A stretch of DNA of 64,000 nucleotides from Anaerosolibacter sp. (GTDB lineage: Bacteria > Bacillota > Clostridia > Peptostreptococcales > Thermotaleaceae), in contig NZ_JARBTM010000002.1 of assembly GCF_029240175.1 (NCBI RefSeq), positions 1 to 64,000 of the forward strand. Reading direction: 5' to 3'. The notes below the pieces were generated by a model. That model did not search any database, was not told where the DNA came from, and worked only from the letters and a program-made list of their open reading frames with translations. Shown here one piece after another: positions 35,681 through 43,663 of this stretch. Numbering within the stretch: position 1 is the first letter of the stretch; every line of letters starts with the position of its first letter. The translations under genes and the position numbers were made by a program.

Positions 35681-35820
35681 AGATCAAGATCGAGATCCAG
35701 ATTGAAAACCGTAGGGGCAGGGTCATCCTGCCCTTCTTCTGCTGATCTCTTGGGTCTTCGGGCGGGGAAACCCGCGCCCCTACCATCTTTACTCGATCTC
35801 AATCTTGATCTCGATCTTAC
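35681..35820. repeat. Composite repeat island, nested palindromes
   Basis: Outer arms rich in GATCAAGATCGAGATC (35681-35710) and the inverted CTCAATCTTGATCTCGATC (35795-35820). Nested inside are GTAGGGGCAGGGTCATCCTG (35711-35730) and a right end reading GGCGGGGAAACCC...GCGCCCCTAC (35760-35783). Thus one GTAGGGGC element sits inside another palindrome. Confidence 0.6.
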
Positions 35821-35969
35821 GTCGCAATATTTTTCTTTTCTGCTTTAAGGGGATACTAAAATGCAGTATTTCATTTCACTGAAAATTCATACATAATATT
35901 GCTATATGACGTCAGACAACTATAATGAAAGTAGGGGATGTAATGATTGAAATACTGCGGAGAGGAAGT

Positions 35970-36917
35970 ATGGAAGTAGTAACCTTTGGCGAAACGATGG
36001 TAATGTTTAATCCCGATTCTACGGGGCCCCTTCGATATGTGCATAACTATAACAAGACCATAGCCGGTGCAGAATCAAATGTGGCTATTGCATTGGCTAG
36101 GCTGGGGCATCAGGTCGGATGGTTCTCAAAATTGGGAGATGATGAGTTTGGCAGATATATAAAGTCTGTAATCATGGGAGAAGGGGTAGATGTATCAAGA
36201 GTAGTTATCGATGGGTCTAGACAGACGGGACTTGTTTTTAAGGAAAGATTTGCCCATGTAAATCCCAATGTTTATTATTATAGAAAGCACTCTGCGGCAA
36301 GTAATATTGAAATAGAAGATTTAGATATGGGGTATATTCGATCAGCAAAAATTTTGCATATTACGGGTATTACCCCAGCGCTATCAGATGTAAATAGAAA
36401 AACAATCCATCACATTATTGAGAAGGCAAAAGAAAACGGTGTTCTCATATCCTTTGATCCGAATATACGCTTAAAGCTATGGCGTGCAGAAGAAGCTAGA
36501 GCTACAATTCTTGATTTGGCAAGGCAGTCCGATATCATTTTTCCAGGCATTGATGAAGGCGAGATCCTATTAGGGACCGATGATTATCAAGAGATTACGA
36601 GGATCTTCTTAGAAATGGGAAACAAATTTGTTGCAACAAAGCTAGGAAAGAAAGGTTGTTATGTGGCAAGCAGGGAGGAACAAACGTATATAGAAGGGTA
36701 TGTGGTAGAGAAGCCTGAGGATACGGTGGGGGCTGGAGACGGATTTGCTGCGGGATTCTTGTCTGGACTCCTAAGAAACTTAAGCTTGAGAGAGTGTGGA
36801 CAGTTAGCCAACGCAGTAGGTGCCATGGCCACATTGGTTAGGGGCGACATGGAAGGATTCCCGACCATGTCACAGGTAAGAAACTTCATGGGAATTGAAA
36901 AGTATATCGATCGATAA
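35970..36917 (+). CDS. kdgK: PfkB-family carbohydrate kinase, probably 2-keto-3-deoxygluconate kinase
   Basis: About 315 residues. VVTFGETMVMFNPDSTGPLR start, GAESNVAIALARLGH (PfkB signature 1), FDPNIRLKLW, and DTVGAGDGFAAGFLSGLL (signature 2 with the catalytic Asp, ~250). The opening and FDPNIR are typical of KDG kinases; the aldolase is not in the window. Three ATGs are possible (35925, 35943, 35970); 35970 has GGAG 7 nt upstream and matches the usual N-terminus. Confidence 0.78.
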   Translation: MEVVTFGETMVMFNPDSTGPLRYVHNYNKTIAGAESNVAIALARLGHQVGWFSKLGDDEFGRYIKSVIMGEGVDVSRVVIDGSRQTGLVFKERFAHVNPNVYYYRKHSAASNIEIEDLDMGYIRSAKILHITGITPALSDVNRKTIHHIIEKAKENGVLISFDPNIRLKLWRAEEARATILDLARQSDIIFPGIDEGEILLGTDDYQEITRIFLEMGNKFVATKLGKKGCYVASREEQTYIEGYVVEKPEDTVGAGDGFAAGFLSGLLRNLSLRECGQLANAVGAMATLVRGDMEGFPTMSQVRNFMGIEKYIDR

Positions 36918-36925
36918 AAATCAGC

Positions 36926-36970
36926 AAACGACAAAAGAACATGGACTCAGTCCATGTTCTTTTGTCGTTT
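36926..36970. terminator. Bidirectional terminator between kdgK and trpP
   Basis: AAACGACAAAAGAACATGGAC and its inverted copy around a 3-nt loop, a 21-bp stem with A/T ends on both sides. Confidence 0.8.
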
Positions 36971-36973
36971 GGG

Positions 36974-37498
36974 TTAGTCCGCGATTTGTATGCCTGTTAC
37001 CTTCATTGCCATCAATACGGTTTGATACAGGAAGGTTGTTAAAAAGATATTGGTTACTGCTGTTGGTAATACGATGCCTAAGAATAATACCTCCAGAGGT
37101 GCGGGTAATCCCACAATGAAGAGGGCTGAGGTAAGAAATATGGTGCCGCTAATGATCGTACCTACGAAGGAAATGATGCCTCTGGCGACGGTTTGATTCT
37201 GAAATTTTTCTGAGAGTTGAATCATACCATAAACCATACAGCAGGTAATGAGTTTATCAATGATGTTTGGGAGCTGCCCCCCTGGAAATGTTGTGGTCAT
37301 GGCAGCAATGAGACCGCCAAGCAAGCCGGTAAGAATTGTGTTTTTGAAATCTCTATTAATTAATAATGCTACAAAAACCACGGAAAGCATGACATCAAAT
37401 TTCATGCTGCCGATGGTACCAGGTACAATTTGACGAAGGATTACACCGATGGCGATCAGCAAAGCTGTTAATATGTTTTTTCTTAGATTTACATTCAT
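36974..37498 (-). CDS. trpP: Tryptophan transporter TrpP
   Basis: 174 residues, five to six membrane segments: LLIAIGVILRQIVPGT, SMKFDVMLSVVFVALLINRDF and TTFPGGQLPNIIDK match the TrpP (YhaG) family. Function is supported by the T-box upstream whose specifier codon is TGG (Trp). AAAGGAGAG precedes ATG. The start is ~285 bp downstream of the T-box terminator, longer than usual. Confidence 0.9.
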   Translation of the reverse strand: MNVNLRKNILTALLIAIGVILRQIVPGTIGSMKFDVMLSVVFVALLINRDFKNTILTGLLGGLIAAMTTTFPGGQLPNIIDKLITCCMVYGMIQLSEKFQNQTVARGIISFVGTIISGTIFLTSALFIVGLPAPLEVLFLGIVLPTAVTNIFLTTFLYQTVLMAMKVTGIQIAD

Positions 37499-37587
37499 GA
37501 GAATCTCTCCTTTTATTTTTTTCTTTTATGGAAAACCAGTGTGATTCATCTGATGTTCATGGCATGCTGATCACCTCCTTGTTTTTT

Positions 37588-37780
37588 TTATCCCCAATAG
37601 AATAGATAATCATTTTCTGAATATAAAAAATTCGCATATTGCTATCGCAACTGCTCATGGCGCCAACGAAATTTCTTCGAGTAAGACTCTCAAAATTTGC
37701 GTTGCTTAAAATGCCCCAATAATAGTTACTTATGCAATTTTTTAAGCTCCAATAGAATAGATGGTCGTTTTCTGAGCATA
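37588..37780 (-). repeat. Duplicated leader segment with inserted repeat and a 2-codon ORF with perfect SD
   Basis: CCAATAGAATAGAT and flanks (about 38 bp) occur at 37743-37780 and again at 37588-37625. Between them lies ~115 bp that looks like an inserted intergenic repeat. After the inner copy the minus strand has AAGGAGGTGATC, a 12-nt match to the 16S 3' end, then ATG CCA TGA. It would be translated in the trpP leader. Confidence 0.5.
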
Positions 37781-38045
37781 AAAAAGCCCTTCATCCCTGT
37801 AAAACAGGGACGAAAGGCTTGCTTCCGCGGTACCACCCAAATTAGATAGAACGAGGCTATCTCACTTATCCAGATACGGAGTAAAAAAACTCGATATCCT
37901 GTTTCTATAACGGGAAACGCCCGGCACAGGCTACTTATGATTTCACCCTGCATCTCCTAGGCCCATTCAACAGAAGCTTATGTGTCGGACTCCCACCAAC
38001 TCCGACTCGCTGAAACAAAGTAGTTCTGCTTACTAATCCTATTCA
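37781..38045 (-). ncRNA. T-box riboswitch, tryptophan-specific
   Basis: On the minus strand: stem I with AGTCGGAGTTGGTGGGAGTC, specifier loop GAA-TGG-GCC (TGG at 37965-37963 reads tryptophan), T-box sequence TGGGTGGTACCGCGG (37839-37825) and a terminator hairpin (37819-37784) followed by TTTTTT. Uncharged tRNA-Trp binding would switch off the terminator and allow trpP expression. Confidence 0.95.
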
Positions 38046-38073
38046 AAGAAATTCTTGTTTTTTGATTATTCTA

Positions 38074-38102
38074 ATAATAGTACAGAGACACGATAATGTC
38101 AA
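38074..38102 (-). promoter_or_regulatory. Sigma-A promoter of the T-box/trpP transcript
   Basis: TTGACA (38102-38097), 17 bp, TATTAT (38079-38074) on the minus strand; perfect -35 and near-perfect -10. Transcription would begin near 38067, about 20 nt before stem I of the T-box. Confidence 0.85.
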
Positions 38103-38267
38103 CAGAAAATTTTATTTATTTCAATTGGGTGGGAGAATTTGGTTTAGAGGTTTTTATATCAACTGTACCAAATGGCGAATGAGATGTAGCATATCCTACA
38201 CGAAGTAGGACAAGATAAGACGGATCATAGAAAAAGAAAGGCTTATTTTAAGACATCATTTAGATCA

Positions 38268-38283
38268 TGAACATAATTGTTCA
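38268..38283. promoter_or_regulatory. Palindrome, possible activator site
   Basis: TGAACATAATTGTTCA, a perfect 6-bp inverted repeat with a 4-bp centre, about 100 bp upstream of the sigma-54 promoter at 38373. Position fits an enhancer site; the cognate protein is unknown. Confidence 0.4.
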
Positions 38284-38372
38284 AAATATGAATGGCATAA
38301 ATACTCATTTTAAACTATTCGTTTTGTCGCTGTGCGATATGGGTAAGAGGAAAATATACGATTGAATTATCT

Positions 38373-38389
38373 TTGGCATAGGTATTGCA
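38373..38389 (+). promoter_or_regulatory. Sigma-54 promoter upstream of the folded RNA and thiF
   Basis: TTGGCATAGGTATTGCA: GG and GC exactly 10 bases apart. The start would be near 38400, so the transcript would include the hairpin at 38441, the structured RNA and possibly the ThiF gene. Confidence 0.7.
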
Positions 38390-38440
38390 TAATAGTTCAT
38401 CAGACATTTAAGGTTCCCCCCTTAAACTGTCAAAATTTCC

Positions 38441-38466
38441 ATAGCTAGTGGGCCCCCACTAGCTAT
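38441..38466 (+). other. Perfect 11-bp hairpin
   Basis: ATAGCTAGTGG-GCCC-CCACTAGCTAT followed by CTTTAT. Not a good terminator (weak T-run); it begins the folded region that continues to 38647. Confidence 0.6.
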
Positions 38467-38480
38467 CTTTATCCGATGGC

Positions 38481-38647
38481 TAACAACTCTAAGACTCCCG
38501 CTTGCACGCTGTGTAAGCGATGATCAATAAATCAAAGATTTATGATCACTGCTTATATAAGCGAGAGGCAAGAGTTGTACAGCCTCTGGATAACACGACT
38601 TGGCGTTCAGGTGGAGTTACAAACTCCATCTGAACTGAGTCTTAGTT
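38481..38647 (+). ncRNA. Structured noncoding RNA candidate (class not confirmed; raiA-motif-like?)
   Basis: Closing stem CTAAGACTC (38489-38497)/GAGTCTTAG (38637-38645). Inside: a stem-loop with TGATCA/TGATCA and TAAATC/GATTTA extended by TAAGC/GCTTA; AGAGGC/GCCTCT whose loop AGAGTTGT (38571-38578) is complementary to ACAACTCT (38483-38490), a pseudoknot; and a GTTCAGGTGGAGTT/AACTCCATCTGAAC hairpin (38605-38635). It is over 160 nt, has no ORF, and the stems cannot be chance together. Size and host group recall the raiA-motif RNA; a decayed IS605 end is the alternative. Confidence 0.7.
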
Positions 38648-38681
38648 GATAAAAAAAGCGAATTTGTTTGGAGGAAAATAC

Positions 38682-39692
38682 ATGGAGAGATATGCAAAAC
38701 AGATTCTTTTTGATAAAATCGGAAACCTTGGACAGGAGAAGCTGCTGGCATCTAAGGTTGTAGTTATTGGGTGTGGAGCATTAGGAACTGTTATCGCAAA
38801 TAATTTAGCTAGAACAGGTGTAGGCTATATAAAAATTGTAGATCGAGATTATATAGAGTTGTCTAACCTTCAAAGACAGATCTTATTTGATGAAGATGAT
38901 ATGGCAAATAGCTTACCAAAAGCGATTGCAGCACAAAATAAACTGAGAAAGATTAATTCAAGTATAACCATTGAAGGGATCATTACGGATGTAAACCCTA
39001 AGAACATAATAGAAATTTGTAAGGGTATGGATTTGATTCTCGATGCCACGGATAATTTTAATATTCGCTATCTGATCAATGATGTATCTATAAAATTGGG
39101 TATACCATGGATTTACGGTGGTGCAGTAGGTAGTATGGGCATGACCCATACCATTATACCAGGAGAAACGCCTTGTTTTCGATGTATTATGCCTGAGATC
39201 CCTCCGGCTGGCTCAGTGGATACCTGCGATATGGTGGGCGTCTTAAACAGCATTATCAACATTGTTGCCTCGTATCAGACTACAGAGGCGATTAAACTGC
39301 TGATTGGAGAAAAAGAGGAGCTTATAAGAGGCGTAAGATATATAGATGTATGGAATAATGATTTTGAAACCATAGAAAAGCGTAAGAAAGAAAACTGCCC
39401 TGCATGCAGTCAGAAACATTTGGAATTTCTAAATCATGAAGCTGAGGATGCTGTATATCTATGTGGCAAGGATAGTGTGCAGGTGAATCCGATGAACAAG
39501 GGGATATCTGCAGAAAGCTTAATCCAGAGATTGGAAGCATCGAATATAAATGTAAAGAAAAATCAGTTCTATATCAAGTTTCAAGTAGAAGATGTGCAAA
39601 CAACGCTTTTTTATGACGGAAGAGCGATTTTAAAAAATATCTCAGATGTGAATCAGGCTAAAAGTTTTTATGCAAGATACATAGGGTTATAA
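38682..39692 (+). CDS. ThiF/MoeB/HesA-family adenylyltransferase (E1-like)
   Basis: 336 residues. MERYAKQILF opening, Rossmann motif VVIGCGALGTVIANNLARTG (~25-44), DRDYIELSNLQRQILF with the ATP-site Arg, DATDNFNIRYLIND, and the CFRC...CPAC zinc ligands. Such enzymes adenylate the C-terminus of ThiS- or MoaD-like proteins. About 70 extra C-terminal residues replace the rhodanese domain and may bind the partner. No ThiS/MoaD gene is adjacent. ATG 38682 after GGAGGAAA. Possibly driven by the sigma-54 promoter 290 bp upstream. Confidence 0.88.
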   Translation: MERYAKQILFDKIGNLGQEKLLASKVVVIGCGALGTVIANNLARTGVGYIKIVDRDYIELSNLQRQILFDEDDMANSLPKAIAAQNKLRKINSSITIEGIITDVNPKNIIEICKGMDLILDATDNFNIRYLINDVSIKLGIPWIYGGAVGSMGMTHTIIPGETPCFRCIMPEIPPAGSVDTCDMVGVLNSIINIVASYQTTEAIKLLIGEKEELIRGVRYIDVWNNDFETIEKRKKENCPACSQKHLEFLNHEAEDAVYLCGKDSVQVNPMNKGISAESLIQRLEASNINVKKNQFYIKFQVEDVQTTLFYDGRAILKNISDVNQAKSFYARYIGL

Positions 39693-39730
39693 GCAGCAGG
39701 AAAGTCAAAAAATGAAAATGTATATAAAAA

Positions 39731-39776
39731 ACCCCTGTAATCCTTCTTAAGCTTGAATAGGAAGGATTACAGAGGT
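39731..39776 (+). terminator. Hairpin terminator after thiF-like gene
   Basis: CCTGTAATCCTTC and GAAGGATTACAG arms with a 14-nt loop. No T-run to the right, an A-run to the left, so it may work mainly on the minus strand or be a stabiliser. Confidence 0.45.
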
Positions 39777-39812
39777 ATAAAGAAGAGGCATAAAGAGCAA
39801 ATAAAATTCTTG

Positions 39813-39867
39813 TTGACAAAAGATAAAAGCAAGGATAATATATAATTAAGATACCCAACGGGGGTAT
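39813..39867 (+). promoter_or_regulatory. copA promoter with CsoR-like operator
   Basis: TTGACA (39813-39818), 17 bp, TAATAT (39836-39841). Immediately downstream is ATACCCAACGGGGGTAT (39851-39867), the G/C-tract inverted repeat typical of CsoR copper-responsive sites. It predicts copper-inducible copA expression; csoR itself is not in the window. Confidence 0.7.
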
Positions 39868-39955
39868 AGTATAAATAAAAATCTTACCTTCGGGCAGATT
39901 GGTGATATGCACAAGAACTATGAATAACATTTGTGTTTAAAGGGAGTGTTAAACG

Positions 39956-42421
39956 ATGAAAACAGAAAATCTGAAGGTTTTTGGCATGACCTGCGCCGCC
40001 TGTGCAAAAGCAGCAGAACGGGCTGTGGGCAAGCTTGACGGTGTGGAGAAGGTAAATGTAAATTTTGCCACAGAAAAGATGAATGTGGCATTTGATGCTT
40101 CCAAGCTTTCTATGGAAGAGATCAAGGCAGCCGTTGCAAAGGCAGGCTATGAAGCCAAGGAAGAGATCGAGACAAAAGAAGTAGCCATACCTGTGGCAGG
40201 TATGACCTGCGCTGCATGTGCAAAAGCTGTGGAGAGGGCTGTTGGTAAGTTAGGCGGTGTAGAAAGTGTGGCAGTAAACTTTGCCACAGAAAAGGCCGTA
40301 ATAAAGTATAATCCGAAGGATGTAAGGCTTTCTGAAATTAAGCAGGCAATCATAAAGGCTGGATATACACCATTGGAGATTGAAAATAAGAACAGGGTCG
40401 ATGAAGATAAGGAAAGAAAAGAAAAAGAAATCAAAACCCTGTGGCTGAAATTTGTGGTGTCTGCCATATTCTCCATACCCCTGCTGTATATTGCCATGGG
40501 CCCTATGGTACCATGGTTGGGATGGAAACTTCCAGCGTGGTTAGAACCAATGAATTTCCCACTGCTTTATGCACTGGTTGAATTGGTCTTGGTAATCCCA
40601 GTGATGATTGCAGGGAATAAGTTTTTTACTGTAGGATTTAAAGCGATTGCTCGTAGAAGTCCTAATATGGATTCCCTTATTGCCATGGGTACGTCGGCAG
40701 CATTTCTTTACAGCTTATATTCCATCTACAGAATAAACATAGGGGACTTCATGTATGTGGATGACCTATACTTTGAAACAGCTGGTGTCATTATCACATT
40801 GATCCTACTAGGTAAATATTTAGAGGCAGTATCTAAGGGAAGGACTTCAGAGGCCATTAAAAAGCTTATGGGTCTAGCACCGAAAACCGCAATCGTGATT
40901 CAAGATGATAAAGAAATTGAAATTCCTATAGAAGAAGTGGAAGTGGGAGATATCATCCTTGTAAAACCTGGAGCAAAAATTCCAGTGGATGGGGAAGTTG
41001 TTGAAGGCCATACAACCATTGATGAGTCTATGTTGACAGGAGAAAGTATCCCCGTAGATAAGAAGGTAGGAGATAAGGTTATCGGAGCTAGTATTAATAA
41101 GCACGGCTCCATAAAGTTTAAGGCAACAAAAGTAGGAAGTGATACGGCTTTGGCTCAAATTATCAAGTTAGTAGAAGATGCCCAGGGTTCTAAAGCTCCA
41201 ATTGCCCAGATGGCAGACATCGTATCAGCTTACTTTGTGCCGACCGTATTCGTCATCGCAACCCTATCAGCCCTAGCGTGGTATTTAAGCGGAGAAAGTA
41301 CAGTATTCTCTTTAACCATCTTTATTGCGGTACTGGTGATTGCTTGTCCATGTGCCCTTGGATTGGCCACACCTACAGCGATTATGGTTGGTACGGGTAA
41401 AGGCGCTGAATATGGTGTATTGATTAAAGGCGGAGAAGCCTTAGAAACAACCCATAAGATCCGGACCATCGTATTTGATAAGACAGGTACCATCACCGAA
41501 GGTAGACCAGAGGTAACGGATATCGTAACCACAGGAATCATTGAAAGAGATAAGTTGCTTCAGATTGCCGCATCGGCAGAAAAAGGCTCCGAGCACCCTC
41601 TTGGAGAAGCCATAGTAAGAGGCGCAGAGAAGGAAAACTTGGAGATGTTGAAATTAGGTAAATTCCTAGCCATACCTGGACATGGAATCCAGGTAGAGAT
41701 CGATGGACAGCTGATTTTGTTAGGAAACAGAAAGCTTATGGTAGAAAGAAATATCGAATTGACACAGCTTGAAAATGATTCTGACCGATTGGCGTCCGAA
41801 GGAAAGACACCGATGTATATGGCCATAGGTAATCAGTTGGCGGGTATTATTGCGGTAGCCGATGTGGTGAAGGAGAGCAGTGCCAAGGCGATTAAGAGGC
41901 TCCATGAGATGGGCATTGAGGTAGCCATGATTACAGGTGATAACAAAAGAACGGCCGAGGCCATTGCAAAGCAAGTAGGTATCGACAGAGTATTGGCAGA
42001 GGTATTGCCTCAGGACAAAGCCAACGAAGTGAAGAAGCTTCAAGGAGAAGGCAAGAAGGTGGCAATGGTTGGGGATGGTATCAATGATGCGCCAGCATTA
42101 GCCCAAGCAGACATTGGTATTGCCATTGGGTCTGGTACAGATGTGGCCATGGAGTCAGCAGATATCGTACTAATGAGAAGTGACCTAATGGATGTACCGA
42201 CAGCCATTCAGTTGAGTAAGAGTACCATAAGAAATATTAAGCAAAACCTGTTCTGGGCCTTTGCTTACAACGTGGCAGGTATTCCATTGGCTGCGGGTCT
42301 ATTCTATGCCTTTGGTGGACCAAAGTTAAATCCAATCTTTGCAGCGGCAGCCATGTCTTTAAGCTCCGTTTCGGTATTAACCAATGCATTAAGGCTAAAA
42401 GGTTTTAAACCGTACAAATAG
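39956..42421 (+). CDS. copA: Copper-exporting P1B-type ATPase
   Basis: 821 residues. Two N-terminal heavy-metal domains, each with GMTCAACAK (Cys 13/16 and ~84/87), eight membrane helices, the CPC ion site in ACPCALGLATPTA, phosphorylation motif DKTGTITEG, SEHPLGEAI with the nucleotide-binding His-Pro, and VGDGINDAPAL. Exports Cu(I). GGGAGTG precedes ATG. Controlled by the CsoR-like site upstream. Confidence 0.95.
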   Translation: MKTENLKVFGMTCAACAKAAERAVGKLDGVEKVNVNFATEKMNVAFDASKLSMEEIKAAVAKAGYEAKEEIETKEVAIPVAGMTCAACAKAVERAVGKLGGVESVAVNFATEKAVIKYNPKDVRLSEIKQAIIKAGYTPLEIENKNRVDEDKERKEKEIKTLWLKFVVSAIFSIPLLYIAMGPMVPWLGWKLPAWLEPMNFPLLYALVELVLVIPVMIAGNKFFTVGFKAIARRSPNMDSLIAMGTSAAFLYSLYSIYRINIGDFMYVDDLYFETAGVIITLILLGKYLEAVSKGRTSEAIKKLMGLAPKTAIVIQDDKEIEIPIEEVEVGDIILVKPGAKIPVDGEVVEGHTTIDESMLTGESIPVDKKVGDKVIGASINKHGSIKFKATKVGSDTALAQIIKLVEDAQGSKAPIAQMADIVSAYFVPTVFVIATLSALAWYLSGESTVFSLTIFIAVLVIACPCALGLATPTAIMVGTGKGAEYGVLIKGGEALETTHKIRTIVFDKTGTITEGRPEVTDIVTTGIIERDKLLQIAASAEKGSEHPLGEAIVRGAEKENLEMLKLGKFLAIPGHGIQVEIDGQLILLGNRKLMVERNIELTQLENDSDRLASEGKTPMYMAIGNQLAGIIAVADVVKESSAKAIKRLHEMGIEVAMITGDNKRTAEAIAKQVGIDRVLAEVLPQDKANEVKKLQGEGKKVAMVGDGINDAPALAQADIGIAIGSGTDVAMESADIVLMRSDLMDVPTAIQLSKSTIRNIKQNLFWAFAYNVAGIPLAAGLFYAFGGPKLNPIFAAAAMSLSSVSVLTNALRLKGFKPYK

Positions 42422-42432
42422 AAGTGTAGGTT

Positions 42433-42496
42433 GTAGGGGCGATTCACGAATCGCCCGTTGACCATAGATGTTGGGCGATTCGTGAATCGCCCCTAC
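42433..42496. repeat. Dispersed palindromic element, best-preserved 64-bp copy
   Basis: GTAGGGGCGATTCACGAATC at the left end and its exact inverse at the right end, with about 16 bp of unique core. Each arm is itself palindromic (GCGATTCACGAATCGC type), so the element folds into two hairpins or one long one. Confidence 0.7.
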
Positions 42497-42548
42497 AAAA
42501 TATTATTTTAAATATAATGCTAAACTAAAATGTGATGGAGGAATCACG

Positions 42549-43229
42549 ATGAAAGCGAAAAAAATGATCCTATTGGCAACGACTTTAAGTGCAGCTCTAG
42601 TATTTTCAGCTTGTCAAGCAACTGATGTGGTAGGGAAGATAGCTGTAACGTCCTTTGAACAGGTACTCAATACTGCATCTGATAATGTAACCTTTGATGA
42701 AGAAAAAAATAGCTGGTCATTGGAATCACCTGCTGGAGATGAATTCAAATGGAGCAAGGATTTTAGCGCAACAGAAGTGGACGGTATTTTAGAATTTGAT
42801 GCAGCACCATTTATCAATGCAGGACTTGATGTAACAAAGTTACCAGAAGGGTATGTCTATGACCAAGCATCAGATCGATTATCCCTGAATTTTGAGATCG
42901 GTCAAGAGAAGTTTGATTATAATGGAGATGCAACAGCATTGGATACATTCAAAAATATCGTTGAGAAGAAAAGAGAGATTGTTGGTTACCATGAGGCATT
43001 AGATCACTATGGTATGGCAGTAGGTAATGGGAATATGTTTGAGTGGGCAAAGGATATGAGCACCAATGACAAAGATATTGTTTTCGTTGTAAATCCGCAG
43101 CCATTTATTGATGCAGGTGTAGATCCAGAGAAGGTGGAAGGCTGGGCATTTGCAAAGGTTGAAGTGAAGGATAAGGATGGAAAAATGGTGGAAGTAGATA
43201 AGTTTTTAAAGCCTTTTGATTTGAAGTAA
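42549..43229 (+). CDS. Lipoprotein with a duplicated domain, function unknown
   Basis: 226 residues. The signal peptide ends in LVFSACQAT (Cys ~22). The mature part contains two related halves: FKWSKDFSA...FDAAPFINAGLDV (~58-95) and FEWAKDMST...VNPQPFIDAGVDP (~164-195). Such internal duplication suggests two similar ligand- or protein-binding lobes. TGGAGG precedes ATG. Single gene. Confidence 0.7.
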   Translation: MKAKKMILLATTLSAALVFSACQATDVVGKIAVTSFEQVLNTASDNVTFDEEKNSWSLESPAGDEFKWSKDFSATEVDGILEFDAAPFINAGLDVTKLPEGYVYDQASDRLSLNFEIGQEKFDYNGDATALDTFKNIVEKKREIVGYHEALDHYGMAVGNGNMFEWAKDMSTNDKDIVFVVNPQPFIDAGVDPEKVEGWAFAKVEVKDKDGKMVEVDKFLKPFDLK

Positions 43230-43249
43230 GATAGTGCGACAAAAGAATA

Positions 43250-43440
43250 AGATCAAGATTGAGTAAAAGTGGTAGGGGCGCGGGTTTCCCCACTCGAAGA
43301 CCCTAGAGATCAACCGGTTTGTAGGGAAGGTCCCCTGTGGCCTTCCGGTTATAGGATGGTAACATCTTAGAATTATAATGATACAACATGACGGAACGGC
43401 ACGGGGGCACGTTCCCTACGTTTTAATCTTGATCTTGATC
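43250..43440. repeat. Second composite repeat island
   Basis: Flanked by AAGATCAAGATTGAG (43250-43264) and AATCTTGATCTTGATC (43425-43440), inverted. Three nested units: GTAGGGGCGCGGGTTTCCCC (43272-43291), GTAGGGAAGGTCCCCTGTGG plus CCTTCC (43321-43346), and GGAACGGCACGGGGGCACG plus TTCCCTAC (43393-43419). Same outer arms as the island at 35681-35820. Confidence 0.6.
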
Positions 43441-43524
43441 CCCACAACTTTTAGTTATCGTGTCAGTACGGTTCATAAAGCTTCCTACTATGTCTTGGCT
43501 TTTACATGAAAGGAGGGTGGCTGT

Positions 43525-43656
43525 ATGAAAAACTGGTTTAAGCACTTTCTTAAGAAAATTGAGGAAGCGAATAAAAAAAACTTTGGTGATCAGCGGCTGG
43601 ACTGCTGTGATGTAAACCAAAAAAGCAACAATAAAAAAATACCCCCCCATAAATAA
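43525..43656 (+). CDS. LDCC-motif microprotein, putative metal-binding
   Basis: 43 codons, missed by normal length cut-offs. AAAGGAGGGTGGCTGT precedes ATG. The sequence runs MKNWFKHFLKKIEEANKK, then FGDQRLDCCDVN and a Lys/Pro tail. A short amphipathic helix followed by GDQRLDCC fits the small LDCC-motif putative metal-binding proteins seen in Firmicutes. The paired cysteines suggest a metal site. Stand-alone gene with its own terminator. Confidence 0.75.
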   Translation: MKNWFKHFLKKIEEANKKNFGDQRLDCCDVNQKSNNKKIPPHK

Positions 43657-43663
43657 TGATAAA

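Noticed and set aside
37726-37953. 75-codon minus-strand ORF through the T-box
   Set aside because: The sequence is fully explained by the T-box and its terminator.
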